Positions 5,329 to 11,330 of a stretch of DNA of 11,330 nucleotides are shown one piece after another. The DNA lies in contig JALSTC010000492.1 in NCBI GenBank assembly GCA_026983935.1, positions 1-11,330 of the forward strand, given 5' to 3'. The stretch's first letter is position 1; each line of letters begins with the position of its first letter. Position numbers and translations under genes: made by a program. A model generated the notes under the pieces. It ran no database searches. It saw only the letters and a program-made list of their open reading frames with translations, and was not told where the DNA came from. The stretch is from Ardenticatenia bacterium. Its GTDB lineage: Bacteria; Chloroflexota; Anaerolineae; Aggregatilineales; Ch27.

Positions 5329-6821
5329 CGCAGCGTGAAATCCAGATAGTTCTCCAGCGGATCATCCGGCGTCGTTTCCATCTGCAGCGTCCAGTCAATC
5401 ACCGGCTGCCGCCACTGAATACCGGTATCATAAGCGTCGGGGTCCTGCGCCTGGAACAGATAACCATCACCACCGAAATACATGAAATCGTTGACCAGCA
5501 CGTGGTACATGGCCTCCGGGTCAAACGCGCGCCCGTCCATGAAGGTGATCTCCACGCTGCCCCCGTGCCGGGTGTACGTGATGCCGCCGACTGCCCCACC
5601 ACAGCAGGCCAGATTTTCCGCAAGCTGCGCCCCGCTGAGCGTCACGTCATAGAGCCGGTTTTCAAAGGGCAGCACGGCGACGATATCGGCCAGCGTGATC
5701 GGCCCCGCCGGGATCGCATCGCGGAAACCGCCGAAATTGGTGATCGCCACATCCGCCGCAGGGTAGGCCCACAGCCAGGCATCCGTCACCCAGTTCACCA
5801 TCTCCGGGCTGCGGCGCTCAAGGCCGCTCGCCGTGTAGCCGATCTCCCGTGCCAGCGTCTCGTCCACGCGGGCCTGCCACCCATCAACCAGCGCCAGCAG
5901 GTCGGGGTCAGGCGTGACGGGATTCTCACTGCTGTATTCCACGCTGACCAGCGCCTGATCCATCGCCGCGATCGCGCCCGCCGCCCGATCATAAGTGATG
6001 GTCAGGCGGGCATAGCTCCGCCAGGCCCAGCCGCCCCCCATGATCGAAACGCCGTTGGCCATCCGGGCGCTGAAAGCATTGCAGTGGCCGCCAAACATCG
6101 CATCCACCAGATCGCCAACTTCTTGCGCCAGGTCAGCCAGTTCATCCACGCAGACATGCGTCAGTGCGACCACGACCGCTGCCCCGGCCCTGCGCATCTC
6201 CGGCACGTAAGTTTCCAGCATCTCGGCATAGTCGGCAAAGACCAGATCACCGATGTTGCGCGGGTGAGTCGTGGTCGGCGTGTCGGTGGTCGTCAGCCCA
6301 ATGATGCCGACCGGCACGCCCGCCACCTCGCGGATGATGTACGGCTCCACGAAATCGGCCAGATCACCGCTTTCTGCGCCGCGGATGTTGGCCCCCAGGT
6401 ACGGATAATCGGCCTCGGCGATGCGCCGGGCCAGCACCTCCTGCCCGAAGTCGAACTCGTGATTACCGACTGCCGAAGCATCGTAGCCCATCAGGTTGAA
6501 GGCCTGTACCATCGACTCGCCCTGAAACCACGTCGAGATGGCCGGTCCCGTCCAGTTATCGCCGCCGCTGAGCAGCAGCATCCGCTCCGGGTCGTAGCCT
6601 TCGCGCTCCACCCACCAGCCGTAAATATTGGCCGCGCCGCCCTGCACGACATCTGATCCGAACGGTGTGAACGGCTGCAGCCAGCCGTGCTCGTCGGATG
6701 TATTGATGATCACGATCTCCACGCGATCGCCCTGCGCCAGCGCCGGGATGAATCCCGCGCCGATCAGCAGCACGCACGCGATCACCGCCGCGCGTTGGAA
6801 AAACCGGGAACGTCCATTCAT
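5319..6821 (-). CDS. Exported 5'-nucleotidase/UDP-sugar hydrolase-type metallophosphoesterase
   Basis: Predicted extracytoplasmic nucleotide-salvage enzyme of the UshA/5'-nucleotidase family, hydrolysing nucleotides (and possibly UDP-sugars or 2',3'-cyclic nucleotides) to importable nucleosides and phosphate. The 500-residue protein has a signal peptide (cleavage probably after ALA, residue 29). The metallophosphoesterase domain follows (about 34-270): Asp43-x-His45 in SDEHG, Asp88 in GGDNW, Asn120-His121 in GNHEFDFG, His222 in LTHV and His246 in GGHCN. A C-terminal nucleotide-binding domain (about 325-490) has NFGGFR (362-367), LPFEN (384-388) and FGGDGY (449-454). Asn248 replaces the His of the usual GHxH; UshA itself has Gln there. 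The ATG at 6821 has AGGAG eight bases upstream and begins a proper signal peptide, so the upstream in-frame starts are not used. Exact substrate is not determinable. Confidence 0.92.
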   Translation of the reverse strand: MNGRSRFFQRAAVIACVLLIGAGFIPALAQGDRVEIVIINTSDEHGWLQPFTPFGSDVVQGGAANIYGWWVEREGYDPERMLLLSGGDNWTGPAISTWFQGESMVQAFNLMGYDASAVGNHEFDFGQEVLARRIAEADYPYLGANIRGAESGDLADFVEPYIIREVAGVPVGIIGLTTTDTPTTTHPRNIGDLVFADYAEMLETYVPEMRRAGAAVVVALTHVCVDELADLAQEVGDLVDAMFGGHCNAFSARMANGVSIMGGGWAWRSYARLTITYDRAAGAIAAMDQALVSVEYSSENPVTPDPDLLALVDGWQARVDETLAREIGYTASGLERRSPEMVNWVTDAWLWAYPAADVAITNFGGFRDAIPAGPITLADIVAVLPFENRLYDVTLSGAQLAENLACCGGAVGGITYTRHGGSVEITFMDGRAFDPEAMYHVLVNDFMYFGGDGYLFQAQDPDAYDTGIQWRQPVIDWTLQMETTPDDPLENYLDFTLRTP

Positions 6822-6932
6822 GGGTCTGTCTCCTGCTCCTGCCCCCGCCATGAGGGCCAGCGTCAATCAATAGTACACGGGCGGACGCACAGAGGATAGC
6901 TGATTCTGGTTGCTGCTTTGCTCCTGTTACCT

Positions 6933-6980
6933 GCCTCCCGCAGGAGGCGCATCTGCTGATTTTCGACCGAAAAATCGCAG
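6933..6980. other. Two adjacent hairpins between divergent genes
   Basis: GCCTCC-CGCA-GGAGGC (6933-6948) is a perfect six-base-pair hairpin. Five bases on, 6953-6980 folds as CTGC plus GATTTTCG against CGAAAAATC plus GCAG, about 12 pairs with one bulge on each side and a two-base centre. They lie between the 5'-nucleotidase start (6821) and the promoter at 6989-7017. They could be insulators, terminator-like structures or protein-binding dyads; a long run of T is missing on either strand. A possible decayed relative of repeat A/B (GAGGCAGGT on the minus strand, 6937-6929) overlaps the first hairpin. Confidence 0.5.
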
Positions 6981-6988
6981 AATGTCAC

Positions 6989-7017
6989 TTGAAATATAGA
7001 ATTTTATGTATTATATT
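6989..7017 (+). promoter_or_regulatory. Strong promoter of the two membrane-protein genes
   Basis: TTGAAA (6989-6994) and TATATT (7012-7017) match consensus at five of six positions each, with a 17-base spacer. They lie in a markedly AT-rich island (about 6985-7040) within GC-rich DNA. Initiation near 7024 gives a leader of about 37 bases before the ATG at 7061. Confidence 0.75.
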
Positions 7018-7060
7018 CTGAGTTATCCTATCTTTTATGCACTTTTTCAGCGGAGGGCCT

Positions 7061-7234
7061 ATGTCTGATAAACCCGAGTCCGATCACTTCCAGTTCAAAG
7101 CGCATAAGATGCCGGAAAAATCCGTCCTTTTTGACCGGGTGATCCCGGCCACCTTCATCGTGCTGGCAGTGATCATGGCCCTGCTGGTGCTGTTTGCCCT
7201 TGGCGTGCTGCTCGGCGTCATTCCCTGGCTGTAA
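7061..7234 (+). CDS. Small single-pass membrane protein (57 aa), unknown function
   Basis: Not recognised. It has a charged, hydrophilic N-terminal third (residues 1-27, rich in Asp, Lys and His) followed by one long hydrophobic helix (about 28-54) ending at VIPWL, so a cytoplasmic N-terminus and a single membrane anchor are likely. An in-frame ATG at 7037 would add eight residues, but the strong GGAGG ribosome binding site (7052-7056) lies inside that extension, four bases before the ATG at 7061, so the shorter form is chosen. It is followed after 33 bases by the seven-helix protein gene, with no promoter or terminator between, and has its own strong promoter. A partner or assembly factor for the seven-helix protein is an inference from this pairing only. 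Confidence 0.75.
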   Translation: MSDKPESDHFQFKAHKMPEKSVLFDRVIPATFIVLAVIMALLVLFALGVLLGVIPWL

Positions 7235-7267
7235 GCCGCTGTCTACCTGACTTGAGGAGAGCATCCC

Positions 7268-7993
7268 ATGTCCATCAATAACATCCTGCCTTTCCTTTCC
7301 ACCATCGTTATGCTGATTTTCACCCTATCGGTCTTTCAGCGCTATCTTGTCCGCCGCAACCCGGCCTTCCTGTTCTGGAGCATCGGCCTGCTGATGTTCG
7401 GTTCCGGCAGTTTTGCGGAGGCTTACCTTTCTCTGAGCTGGAGCCCGGTGATCTTCTACATCTGGTATCTGTTCGGGGCAGCGCTCAACGCGGCATGGCT
7501 GGGGCATGGCACGCTGGCGCTGCTGGTGAAGAAGCGCTGGGTCAGCGTGGTGACCATCATCCTGGTCGTCGGCAGTCTGCTGGCTGGCGTGCTGATGCTC
7601 ACCACGCCGCTGGACGCGGGCAGCTTTGAGCCGGGCGTTGCCATCAGCGAGCAGTACCGCGCCATCATGCCGCAGGGTGCGCCGGTTCGCCTGACCACGC
7701 CGTTCTTCAACATTTACGGCATGATCACGCTGGTCGGCGGCGCGATCTACTCGGCCTATCTGTTCTGGCGCAAGCGGGTGCTGCCGAACCGCGTGATCGG
7801 CAACGTGCTGATCGCGGTGGGGGCGCTGTCCATCGGTTTCGCCAGTTCACTCACCCGCCTGGGCTACGGCCAGTACCTCTACATTGGCGAACTGCTGGCC
7901 GCCACACTGATGTATATCGGCTTCCGGGCCGCCGCCGGGCCAAAGCCGGAGACGGAGACTGCCGCGCAGACCACGCCCGCCGGGGCGCGGTAG
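7268..7993 (+). CDS. Seven-transmembrane-helix protein, unknown function
   Basis: A 241-residue polytopic membrane protein I cannot assign to a family. Seven hydrophobic segments are visible at about residues 4-24, 34-56, 62-86, 91-111, 145-167, 175-197 and 203-222. Positive clusters follow segments 1, 3 and 5 (RR at 29-30, KKR at 88-90, RKR at 168-170), so the positive-inside rule gives N-terminus out and C-terminus in, the topology of seven-helix receptors. The largest outside loop is 112-144. The C-terminal tail is short and rich in Thr, Ala and Pro, with no kinase, cyclase or other output domain attached. AGGAGA lies seven bases before the ATG. It is the second gene of a two-gene unit with the 57-residue protein and ends before a strong hairpin. 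Confidence 0.85.
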   Translation: MSINNILPFLSTIVMLIFTLSVFQRYLVRRNPAFLFWSIGLLMFGSGSFAEAYLSLSWSPVIFYIWYLFGAALNAAWLGHGTLALLVKKRWVSVVTIILVVGSLLAGVLMLTTPLDAGSFEPGVAISEQYRAIMPQGAPVRLTTPFFNIYGMITLVGGAIYSAYLFWRKRVLPNRVIGNVLIAVGALSIGFASSLTRLGYGQYLYIGELLAATLMYIGFRAAAGPKPETETAAQTTPAGAR

Positions 7994-8021
7994 CTGCTTT
8001 TGAACGAAAGCGACAAATCAA

Positions 8022-8052
8022 ACAGGGGTCGGTTTGCGCAACCGGCCCCTGT
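8022..8052. terminator. Terminator hairpin between convergent transcripts
   Basis: A 13-base-pair stem (ACAGGGGTCGGTT against AACCGGCCCCTGT, one T-G wobble) with a five-base loop TGCGC lies between the seven-helix protein stop (7993) and the etfA stop (8078). Read on the minus strand it is followed by TTTGATTTGTCGCTTTCG, a reasonable T-rich tail for ending the etfBA transcript. On the plus strand the tail is poor, so activity in that direction is less sure. Confidence 0.8.
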
Positions 8053-8077
8053 CATGATTCTCAGCGAATGTTCCGCG

Positions 8078-9061
8078 CTACTTCCCCAGGCGCTTCTTGA
8101 ATTCCTCGGTCAGCGCGGGGAGCACCTGGAACATGTCGTTCACGATGCCGTACTGCGCCAGCTTGAAGATCGGCGCTTCGGGGTCTGTGTTGATGGCGAC
8201 GATCACCTTGCTGGTGCGCATCCCGGCCTGGTGCTGAATCGCGCCGGAGATGCCGCAGGCGATGTACAGATCGGGGCTGACGACCTTGCCCGTCTGCCCG
8301 ACCTGGTGATCGTAGGAAATGTACCCGGCATCCACCGCTGCGCGGCTGGCCCCGACTGCTGCGCCCAGCACCTCGGCCAGCGCCCGCACCGGTGCGAAGC
8401 CCTCCGGGCTGCCCACTGCCCGCCCGCCGGAGACGATGATCGCGGCGTCGGTCAGGCTGATCTCGCCCGTGGTCTCTTCAAAGCTCTCGATCTTGACGGT
8501 GATCTGGTCTTCCGTCAGCACCGGGTCCACCTTCGTGATCTCGCCGCTGCGGCTCTCGTCCGGCTCCAGCGCCTGGAAGGCACGGCTGCGCAGCGTGGCA
8601 TACTGCGTCCCATCGGCGGCGGCTTCCACCGTGCTCAGCAGCTTGCCACCGTAGACCGAGCGGGTGGCTGTAAGTGCCCCACCGTCCGCTTCCAGCTCAA
8701 GCACGTCCGCCAGCAGGCCGGAGCCGGTATCCAGCGCGGAGACGGCCAGCAGTTCCTTGCCCCGGCTCGTCGCCCCGGCCAGCACAACGCGCGGCCCGTT
8801 GTCTTCCACCAGCTTGCTCAGCAGGGCGGCGTAAGGCTCCATGCGGTAGTCGGCCAGCGTGGAGTCGTCGGCCTGGATGACCTTATCCGCGCCATAGTGA
8901 AAAGCCTCAGCGGCCAGGGCATCCACGCCCTCGCCGAAGACCAGCGCCGTCAGCGGCACGCCGAGCGTGTCCGCGACCTCGCGCCCCTTGCCCAGCGCTT
9001 CCCAGGCCACCGGGGCCGCTTTCCCTTTGAATTGTTCTATCCAGACGTATACAGCGCTCAT
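8078..9061 (-). CDS. etfA: Electron transfer flavoprotein alpha subunit
   Basis: The alpha subunit of the soluble ETF heterodimer, which binds FAD and accepts electrons from dehydrogenases such as acyl-CoA dehydrogenases. The 327-residue protein has the normal family length. It has an N-terminal ETF domain (about 1-190) and a C-terminal FAD-binding domain (about 200-320). In the latter are SGGRAVGSPEGF (211-222), GASRAAVDAG with Arg240, QVGQTGKVVSPDLYIACGIS (253-272), GAIQHQAGM and AINTDPEAPIF (289-299), the canonical ETF-alpha signature. The ATG at 9061-9059 lies two bases after the etfB stop, with AAGGTGG seven bases upstream. A GTG at 9064 overlapping that stop is the alternative. No acyl-CoA dehydrogenase, ETF-quinone oxidoreductase or FixC/FixX partner is in the window, so its redox partners are unknown. 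Confidence 0.96.
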   Translation of the reverse strand: MSAVYVWIEQFKGKAAPVAWEALGKGREVADTLGVPLTALVFGEGVDALAAEAFHYGADKVIQADDSTLADYRMEPYAALLSKLVEDNGPRVVLAGATSRGKELLAVSALDTGSGLLADVLELEADGGALTATRSVYGGKLLSTVEAAADGTQYATLRSRAFQALEPDESRSGEITKVDPVLTEDQITVKIESFEETTGEISLTDAAIIVSGGRAVGSPEGFAPVRALAEVLGAAVGASRAAVDAGYISYDHQVGQTGKVVSPDLYIACGISGAIQHQAGMRTSKVIVAINTDPEAPIFKLAQYGIVNDMFQVLPALTEEFKKRLGK

Positions 9062-9063
9062 CA

Positions 9064-9852
9064 CTAGACCACCTTCTCCGCCATCAGCCGTTCCACCAGT
9101 ATGCGGGCCTGTTCCTCAACGCTCTCAGCCTCGATGATCTCGCACTCGCCCTCACGGACGGGCAGATGCCGGTACGCGATCAGGCGTGTCTTTGGCGCGG
9201 GAACGTCCTCGCCAAGCTCCGCCGCATCCCACACCGGTATCTGCGCTTTGGTCGCCTTGCGGATACCCATGAAGGATGGGTAGCGCGGCTCGTTGATCCC
9301 CTTCAGGACATTCATCACAACGGGCAGCGGCCCGGACGCGATCTGGCGGCCTTCCTCCAGCATCTGGGCCACCTTCACCGTCCCGCCGTCCGGATCGAGT
9401 TCCTCGATCGAGGCGACATAGCCGAGCAGCGTCCAGCCGAGTTTGCGGGCCGTCTGGAAGATGAACTGGTCGGTGGCTTCATCGGCAGCTTCTTTGCCGA
9501 AGAGTACCATGTCCACATCGCCCAGCTTCTGTACGGCGGCGGCGAATACAGCGGCATAGCCCAGGCTGTCCATCCCTTCCCAGGCGTCATCCCACAGCCG
9601 GATGGCCGACTTCGCACCCATGGCAATGGCGTGCTTGAGCGCCTCGTCATGCTCCTCCGGCCCAACGGCGATGACCGTCACCGTGCCGCCGTGTTCCTTC
9701 GTCCGGATCAGCGCTTCCTCGACGGCATATTCATCCCAGGGGTTCATCACCAGCGGCGAATCGCCCCACGTGACGCGCCCGTCGGCGGCGATGTCGAGTT
9801 TGGCCGCCGTATCGGGAGTGCTGCGTGTGCCAACAACGATATGCAAGGCCAT
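9064..9852 (-). CDS. etfB: Electron transfer flavoprotein beta subunit
   Basis: The beta subunit of ETF, which holds AMP (or a second FAD in bifurcating types) and carries the loop that recognises partner dehydrogenases. From the ATG at 9852 the protein has 262 residues, the family norm. It opens with MALHIVVGTRSTPDTAAKLD, the usual IVVxxxxxPDTxAKL pattern. It has MNPWDEYAVEEALIRTKE (36-53), GKEAADEATDQF (119-130) where the nucleotide-binding GKQxxDxDTxQ loop normally lies, and GPLPVVMNVLKGINEPRYPS (174-193) matching the family signature. AGGAGG sits only one base before the ATG, unusually close; a TTG at 9870 would place the site inside the gene and lacks homology. It is the first gene of an etfB-etfA operon with its own promoter and a palindromic operator. 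I cannot tell bifurcating from canonical type by eye. Confidence 0.95.
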   Translation of the reverse strand: MALHIVVGTRSTPDTAAKLDIAADGRVTWGDSPLVMNPWDEYAVEEALIRTKEHGGTVTVIAVGPEEHDEALKHAIAMGAKSAIRLWDDAWEGMDSLGYAAVFAAAVQKLGDVDMVLFGKEAADEATDQFIFQTARKLGWTLLGYVASIEELDPDGGTVKVAQMLEEGRQIASGPLPVVMNVLKGINEPRYPSFMGIRKATKAQIPVWDAAELGEDVPAPKTRLIAYRHLPVREGECEIIEAESVEEQARILVERLMAEKVV

Positions 9853-9908
9853 ACCTCCTGACTGACTCAATGCGAATCGGGAGTGAGCAAGACGTCATTG
9901 CAGCAGTT

Positions 9909-9926
9909 ATCAAATGCTCATTTGAT
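9909..9926. promoter_or_regulatory. Perfect 18-bp palindrome, probable repressor operator of etfBA
   Basis: ATCAAATGCTCATTTGAT has perfect eight-base arms around a two-base centre. It begins three bases downstream of the etfB -10 box, so it would cover the transcription start and initial transcribed bases, the classic repressor position. The half-sites resemble ATCAA-N-TTGAT motifs I associate with ArsR-type winged-helix repressors, and TetR/MarR types are also possible. No regulator gene is in the window. Confidence 0.6.
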
Positions 9927-9929
9927 TAA

Positions 9930-9957
9930 ATACTACCACAAAAGCGCCGGACGTAAA
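9930..9957 (-). promoter_or_regulatory. Candidate promoter of etfBA
   Basis: On the minus strand TTTACG (9957-9952) and TAGTAT (9935-9930) lie 16 bases apart, each matching consensus at about four of six positions. The expected start near 9922 falls inside the palindrome at 9909-9926. The leader would be about 70 bases. Confidence 0.45.
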
Positions 9958-10046
9958 AGACAAACGCCGCCGTTGGATTCCACGTCAGGGGTGTTATGCG
10001 GATGCCGACAGGAAACAGATGAGCCGGATGCACGCGGCTTCTTTCG

Positions 10047-10162
10047 CCTACTGCCTGCCGCCTGTCTCCTGCCTCTGGTCTCTGGCCTCTGGTCTCTGGC
10101 CTCTTGTCTCTGGCCTCTTGTCTCTGGCCTCTAGCCTCTAGCCTCTGGTCTCTGGCTTCTGG
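10047..10162 (+). repeat. Heptanucleotide tandem array
   Basis: From 10072 to 10162 there are 13 in-register seven-base units of the form (C/T)(C/T)TCT(G/T/A)G, mostly alternating CCTCTGG and TCTCTGG, which also gives a 14-base period. The left part (10047-10074) has four looser units (CCTACTG, CCTGCCG, CCTGTCT, CCTGCCT) offset by four bases. The strand bias is extreme: pyrimidines on plus, purines on minus. The left flank contains a GCATCC/GGATGC tail resembling the tails of repeat copies A and B, which carry three or four heptads, so this appears to be an expanded member of one dispersed family. Confidence 0.9.
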
Positions 10163-10171
10163 CCGTTCCAT

Positions 10172-10200
10172 TTCCCTTATTCCCGCTGTTGTGCTATCCT
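10172..10200 (+). promoter_or_regulatory. Candidate promoter of the pectinacetylesterase-family gene
   Basis: TATCCT (10195-10200) is preceded by TG in the extended -10 position, with a weak TTCCCT -35 (10172-10177) at 17 bases. It begins ten bases after the heptad array. The leader would be about 42 bases, ending in GAGGAG (10236-10241). Confidence 0.45.
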
Positions 10201-10248
10201 GTTTTTCGCACCAACCGTATCCCATAAGTATTTTTGAGGAGCTGCACC

Positions 10249-11330
10249 ATGAAAAAGTTGTTCTTGGTTGTTTTGGTCTGCCTGCTGGCCGTCGCCTCGG
10301 CGGCGCTGGTCAGCGCGCAGGAGGGCGGCGAACTGCCCGCGCTCGATGAACTGGACGAAGGCTGGAATATGCTTTCGCCTGGCGGCGACACGATCTGCTC
10401 CAACGGCACCGATTATGCCTTCTACGTGCGTCCGGGAGAGAGTGACAAACTGCTGATCTTCTTCAACGGCGGCGGCGCATGCTGGTTCGGCCAGATCTGC
10501 GATCTGCAGTCGCACCCCACGTATGTGCCGGTCGTCGAGACCGAGCACAACATGCCGGATACGCAAAGCGGCATCTTCGACATGGACAACCCGGACAATC
10601 CCTTTACCGATTACACCATGGTCTTTGTCCCCTACTGCACGGGCGATGTGCACATCGGCAACAGCGTGATGACCTATGAAGTCCCGGCCACAGAAGACAC
10701 CGAGGCGCGTGAGGTGACCATTTATCACAACGGTTACAACAACGCGATGGCCGTCCTCAACTGGGTGTATGACAATGTGGACGCACCGGAAGAGGTCTTC
10801 GTTTCCGGCAGCAGCGCCGGGGCCATCGCCTCGCCCTTCTACGGCGGACTGATCGCAGAGCAGTATCCCGACTCGCGGATCGTCGTCCTGGGCGACGGCG
10901 CCGGCGGCTATCACAGCGAAGGGGTCACTGCCCCACTGACGGCCTGGGATACAGAAAGCATCCTGCCGGACTGGCCGGAGTACGAAGAAGTCACCGCCGA
11001 TGGCCTGAACTTTGAAGATTTCTACGTGGCAACCGCGCTGCGCCACCCGGATGTCGTCATCGCTCAGTACAACACGGCAGAGGATGAAACGCAGTACAGC
11101 TTCCTGGGCCTGGTCGGCGTCACCGATACGCCGCTGATGGACCTGCTGGAAGGCGCTTTCAGCGAGATCGAAGAAGGCGCGGACGAAGAACTCTACACCT
11201 ATACTGCCGGGGGCGACCTGCATACCATCCTGCGCCGCCCGGAATTCTACACCTATGAGGTGGATGGCGAACGTGTCGTGGACTGGGTGGCCGCGCTGGT
11301 CAGCGGTGAAGCGGTCAGCGACGTGACCTG
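10249..11330 (+). CDS. Secreted pectinacetylesterase-family (Notum-like) serine hydrolase, 3' end outside window
   Basis: An exported alpha/beta-hydrolase-like carboxylesterase of the pectinacetylesterase/Notum family, which removes acyl esters from polysaccharides or other substrates. 360 codons are visible and the frame is still open. It has a signal peptide (MKKLFLVV start, cleavage probably after VSA, residue 23). Family blocks are LLIFFNGGGACW (68-79, oxyanion-hole region), VPYCTGDVHIG (127-137), the nucleophile motif GSSAG with Ser189, NTAED with a likely acid at Asp279, and GGDLHTIL with His325. Cys50, Cys78, Cys84 and Cys130 probably form disulfides. Most of the catalytic domain is therefore present. 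The ATG at 10249 has GAGGAG seven bases upstream. The mature protein is rich in Asp and Glu. The true substrate cannot be read from sequence, and pectin is only the family's namesake. Confidence 0.88.
   Translation, partial: MKKLFLVVLVCLLAVASAALVSAQEGGELPALDELDEGWNMLSPGGDTICSNGTDYAFYVRPGESDKLLIFFNGGGACWFGQICDLQSHPTYVPVVETEHNMPDTQSGIFDMDNPDNPFTDYTMVFVPYCTGDVHIGNSVMTYEVPATEDTEAREVTIYHNGYNNAMAVLNWVYDNVDAPEEVFVSGSSAGAIASPFYGGLIAEQYPDSRIVVLGDGAGGYHSEGVTAPLTAWDTESILPDWPEYEEVTADGLNFEDFYVATALRHPDVVIAQYNTAEDETQYSFLGLVGVTDTPLMDLLEGAFSEIEEGADEELYTYTAGGDLHTILRRPEFYTYEVDGERVVDWVAALVSGEAVSDVT

Larger units (their letters stand above)
9853..10248. other. 396-bp non-coding divergent region
   Basis: No supported gene. 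From left to right it holds the etfB leader, an 18-bp perfect palindrome (9909-9926), the etfB promoter candidate (9930-9957), a unique GC-rich stretch with two GGATGC repeats, the heptad tandem array (10047-10162), and the promoter and ribosome binding site of the esterase gene. Open frames crossing the array only translate the repeat. Confidence 0.8.

Noticed and set aside
4918..5349. Plus-strand open frame of 143 codons across the repeat region
   Set aside because: It translates the direct repeats and palindromes, lacks a ribosome binding site, and repeats itself in different contexts.
5208..6656. Plus-strand open frame of 482 codons opposite the 5'-nucleotidase
   Set aside because: The opposite strand has all metal motifs and a signal peptide. 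This frame starts inside repeat B and its translation is His/Arg/Gln-rich shadow sequence.
7010..7015. TATAAT on the minus strand as promoter of the 5'-nucleotidase gene
   Set aside because: The -10 is perfect, but no acceptable -35 lies 15-19 bases upstream and the start would be about 180 bases from the ATG across two hairpins. The real promoter of that gene is not clear.
8000..9067. Plus-strand open frame opposite etfA
   Set aside because: Shadow of etfA; it would also begin before and run through the terminator hairpin at 8022-8052.
9883..10225. Open frames through the heptad array on both strands
   Set aside because: They are low-complexity translations of the 7-base repeat (Leu/Ser/Trp or Arg/Glu/Gln runs) with no ribosome binding site.
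10177..11223. Minus-strand open frame opposite the pectinacetylesterase gene
   Set aside because: The plus strand has a signal peptide, a good ribosome binding site and the catalytic motifs; this frame has none.

Overview
The window looks like a piece of a GC-rich bacterial chromosome. Protein style and the intergenic palindromic repeats suggest Chloroflexota, possibly Anaerolineae; this is an impression from the sequence, not a computed placement. The genes are ordinary in codon use. There is no tRNA, rRNA, CRISPR array, transposase or phage gene.

Layout. Positions 1-2060 (minus strand) hold a molybdenum cofactor operon read moaA-moaD-moaE-moaC, with ATGA stop/start overlaps at moaD/moaE and moaE/moaC; moaC runs off the left edge. 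MoaA and MoaC together make cyclic pyranopterin monophosphate, and MoaD plus MoaE convert it to molybdopterin. Upstream at 2174-3196 (minus) is a secreted protein of unknown function with its own good promoter. Positions 3361-4797 (minus) encode pyruvate kinase. A 521-bp non-coding stretch (4798-5318) carries a remarkable 126-bp compound palindrome framed by direct repeats. Positions 5319-6821 (minus) encode an exported 5'-nucleotidase-type metallophosphoesterase.

A divergent, AT-rich promoter region with two hairpins then drives a plus-strand pair: a 57-residue single-pass membrane protein and a seven-helix membrane protein (7061-7993), neither recognised. They converge, across a strong hairpin terminator, on the minus-strand etfB-etfA operon (8078-9852), whose promoter overlaps a perfect 18-bp palindrome that looks like a repressor operator. 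A 396-bp gap (9853-10248) holds that promoter, a heptanucleotide tandem array and the promoter of the last gene, a secreted pectinacetylesterase-family serine hydrolase (10249 to the right edge, incomplete).

The genes are mostly housekeeping: cofactor synthesis, glycolysis and electron transfer from acyl-CoA or similar dehydrogenases, plus three exported proteins. No single dedicated system spans the window. The most unusual material is non-coding: the symmetric palindrome-of-palindromes at 5047-5172 with compensatory changes between its halves, the dispersed heptad-repeat family, and the etf operator.
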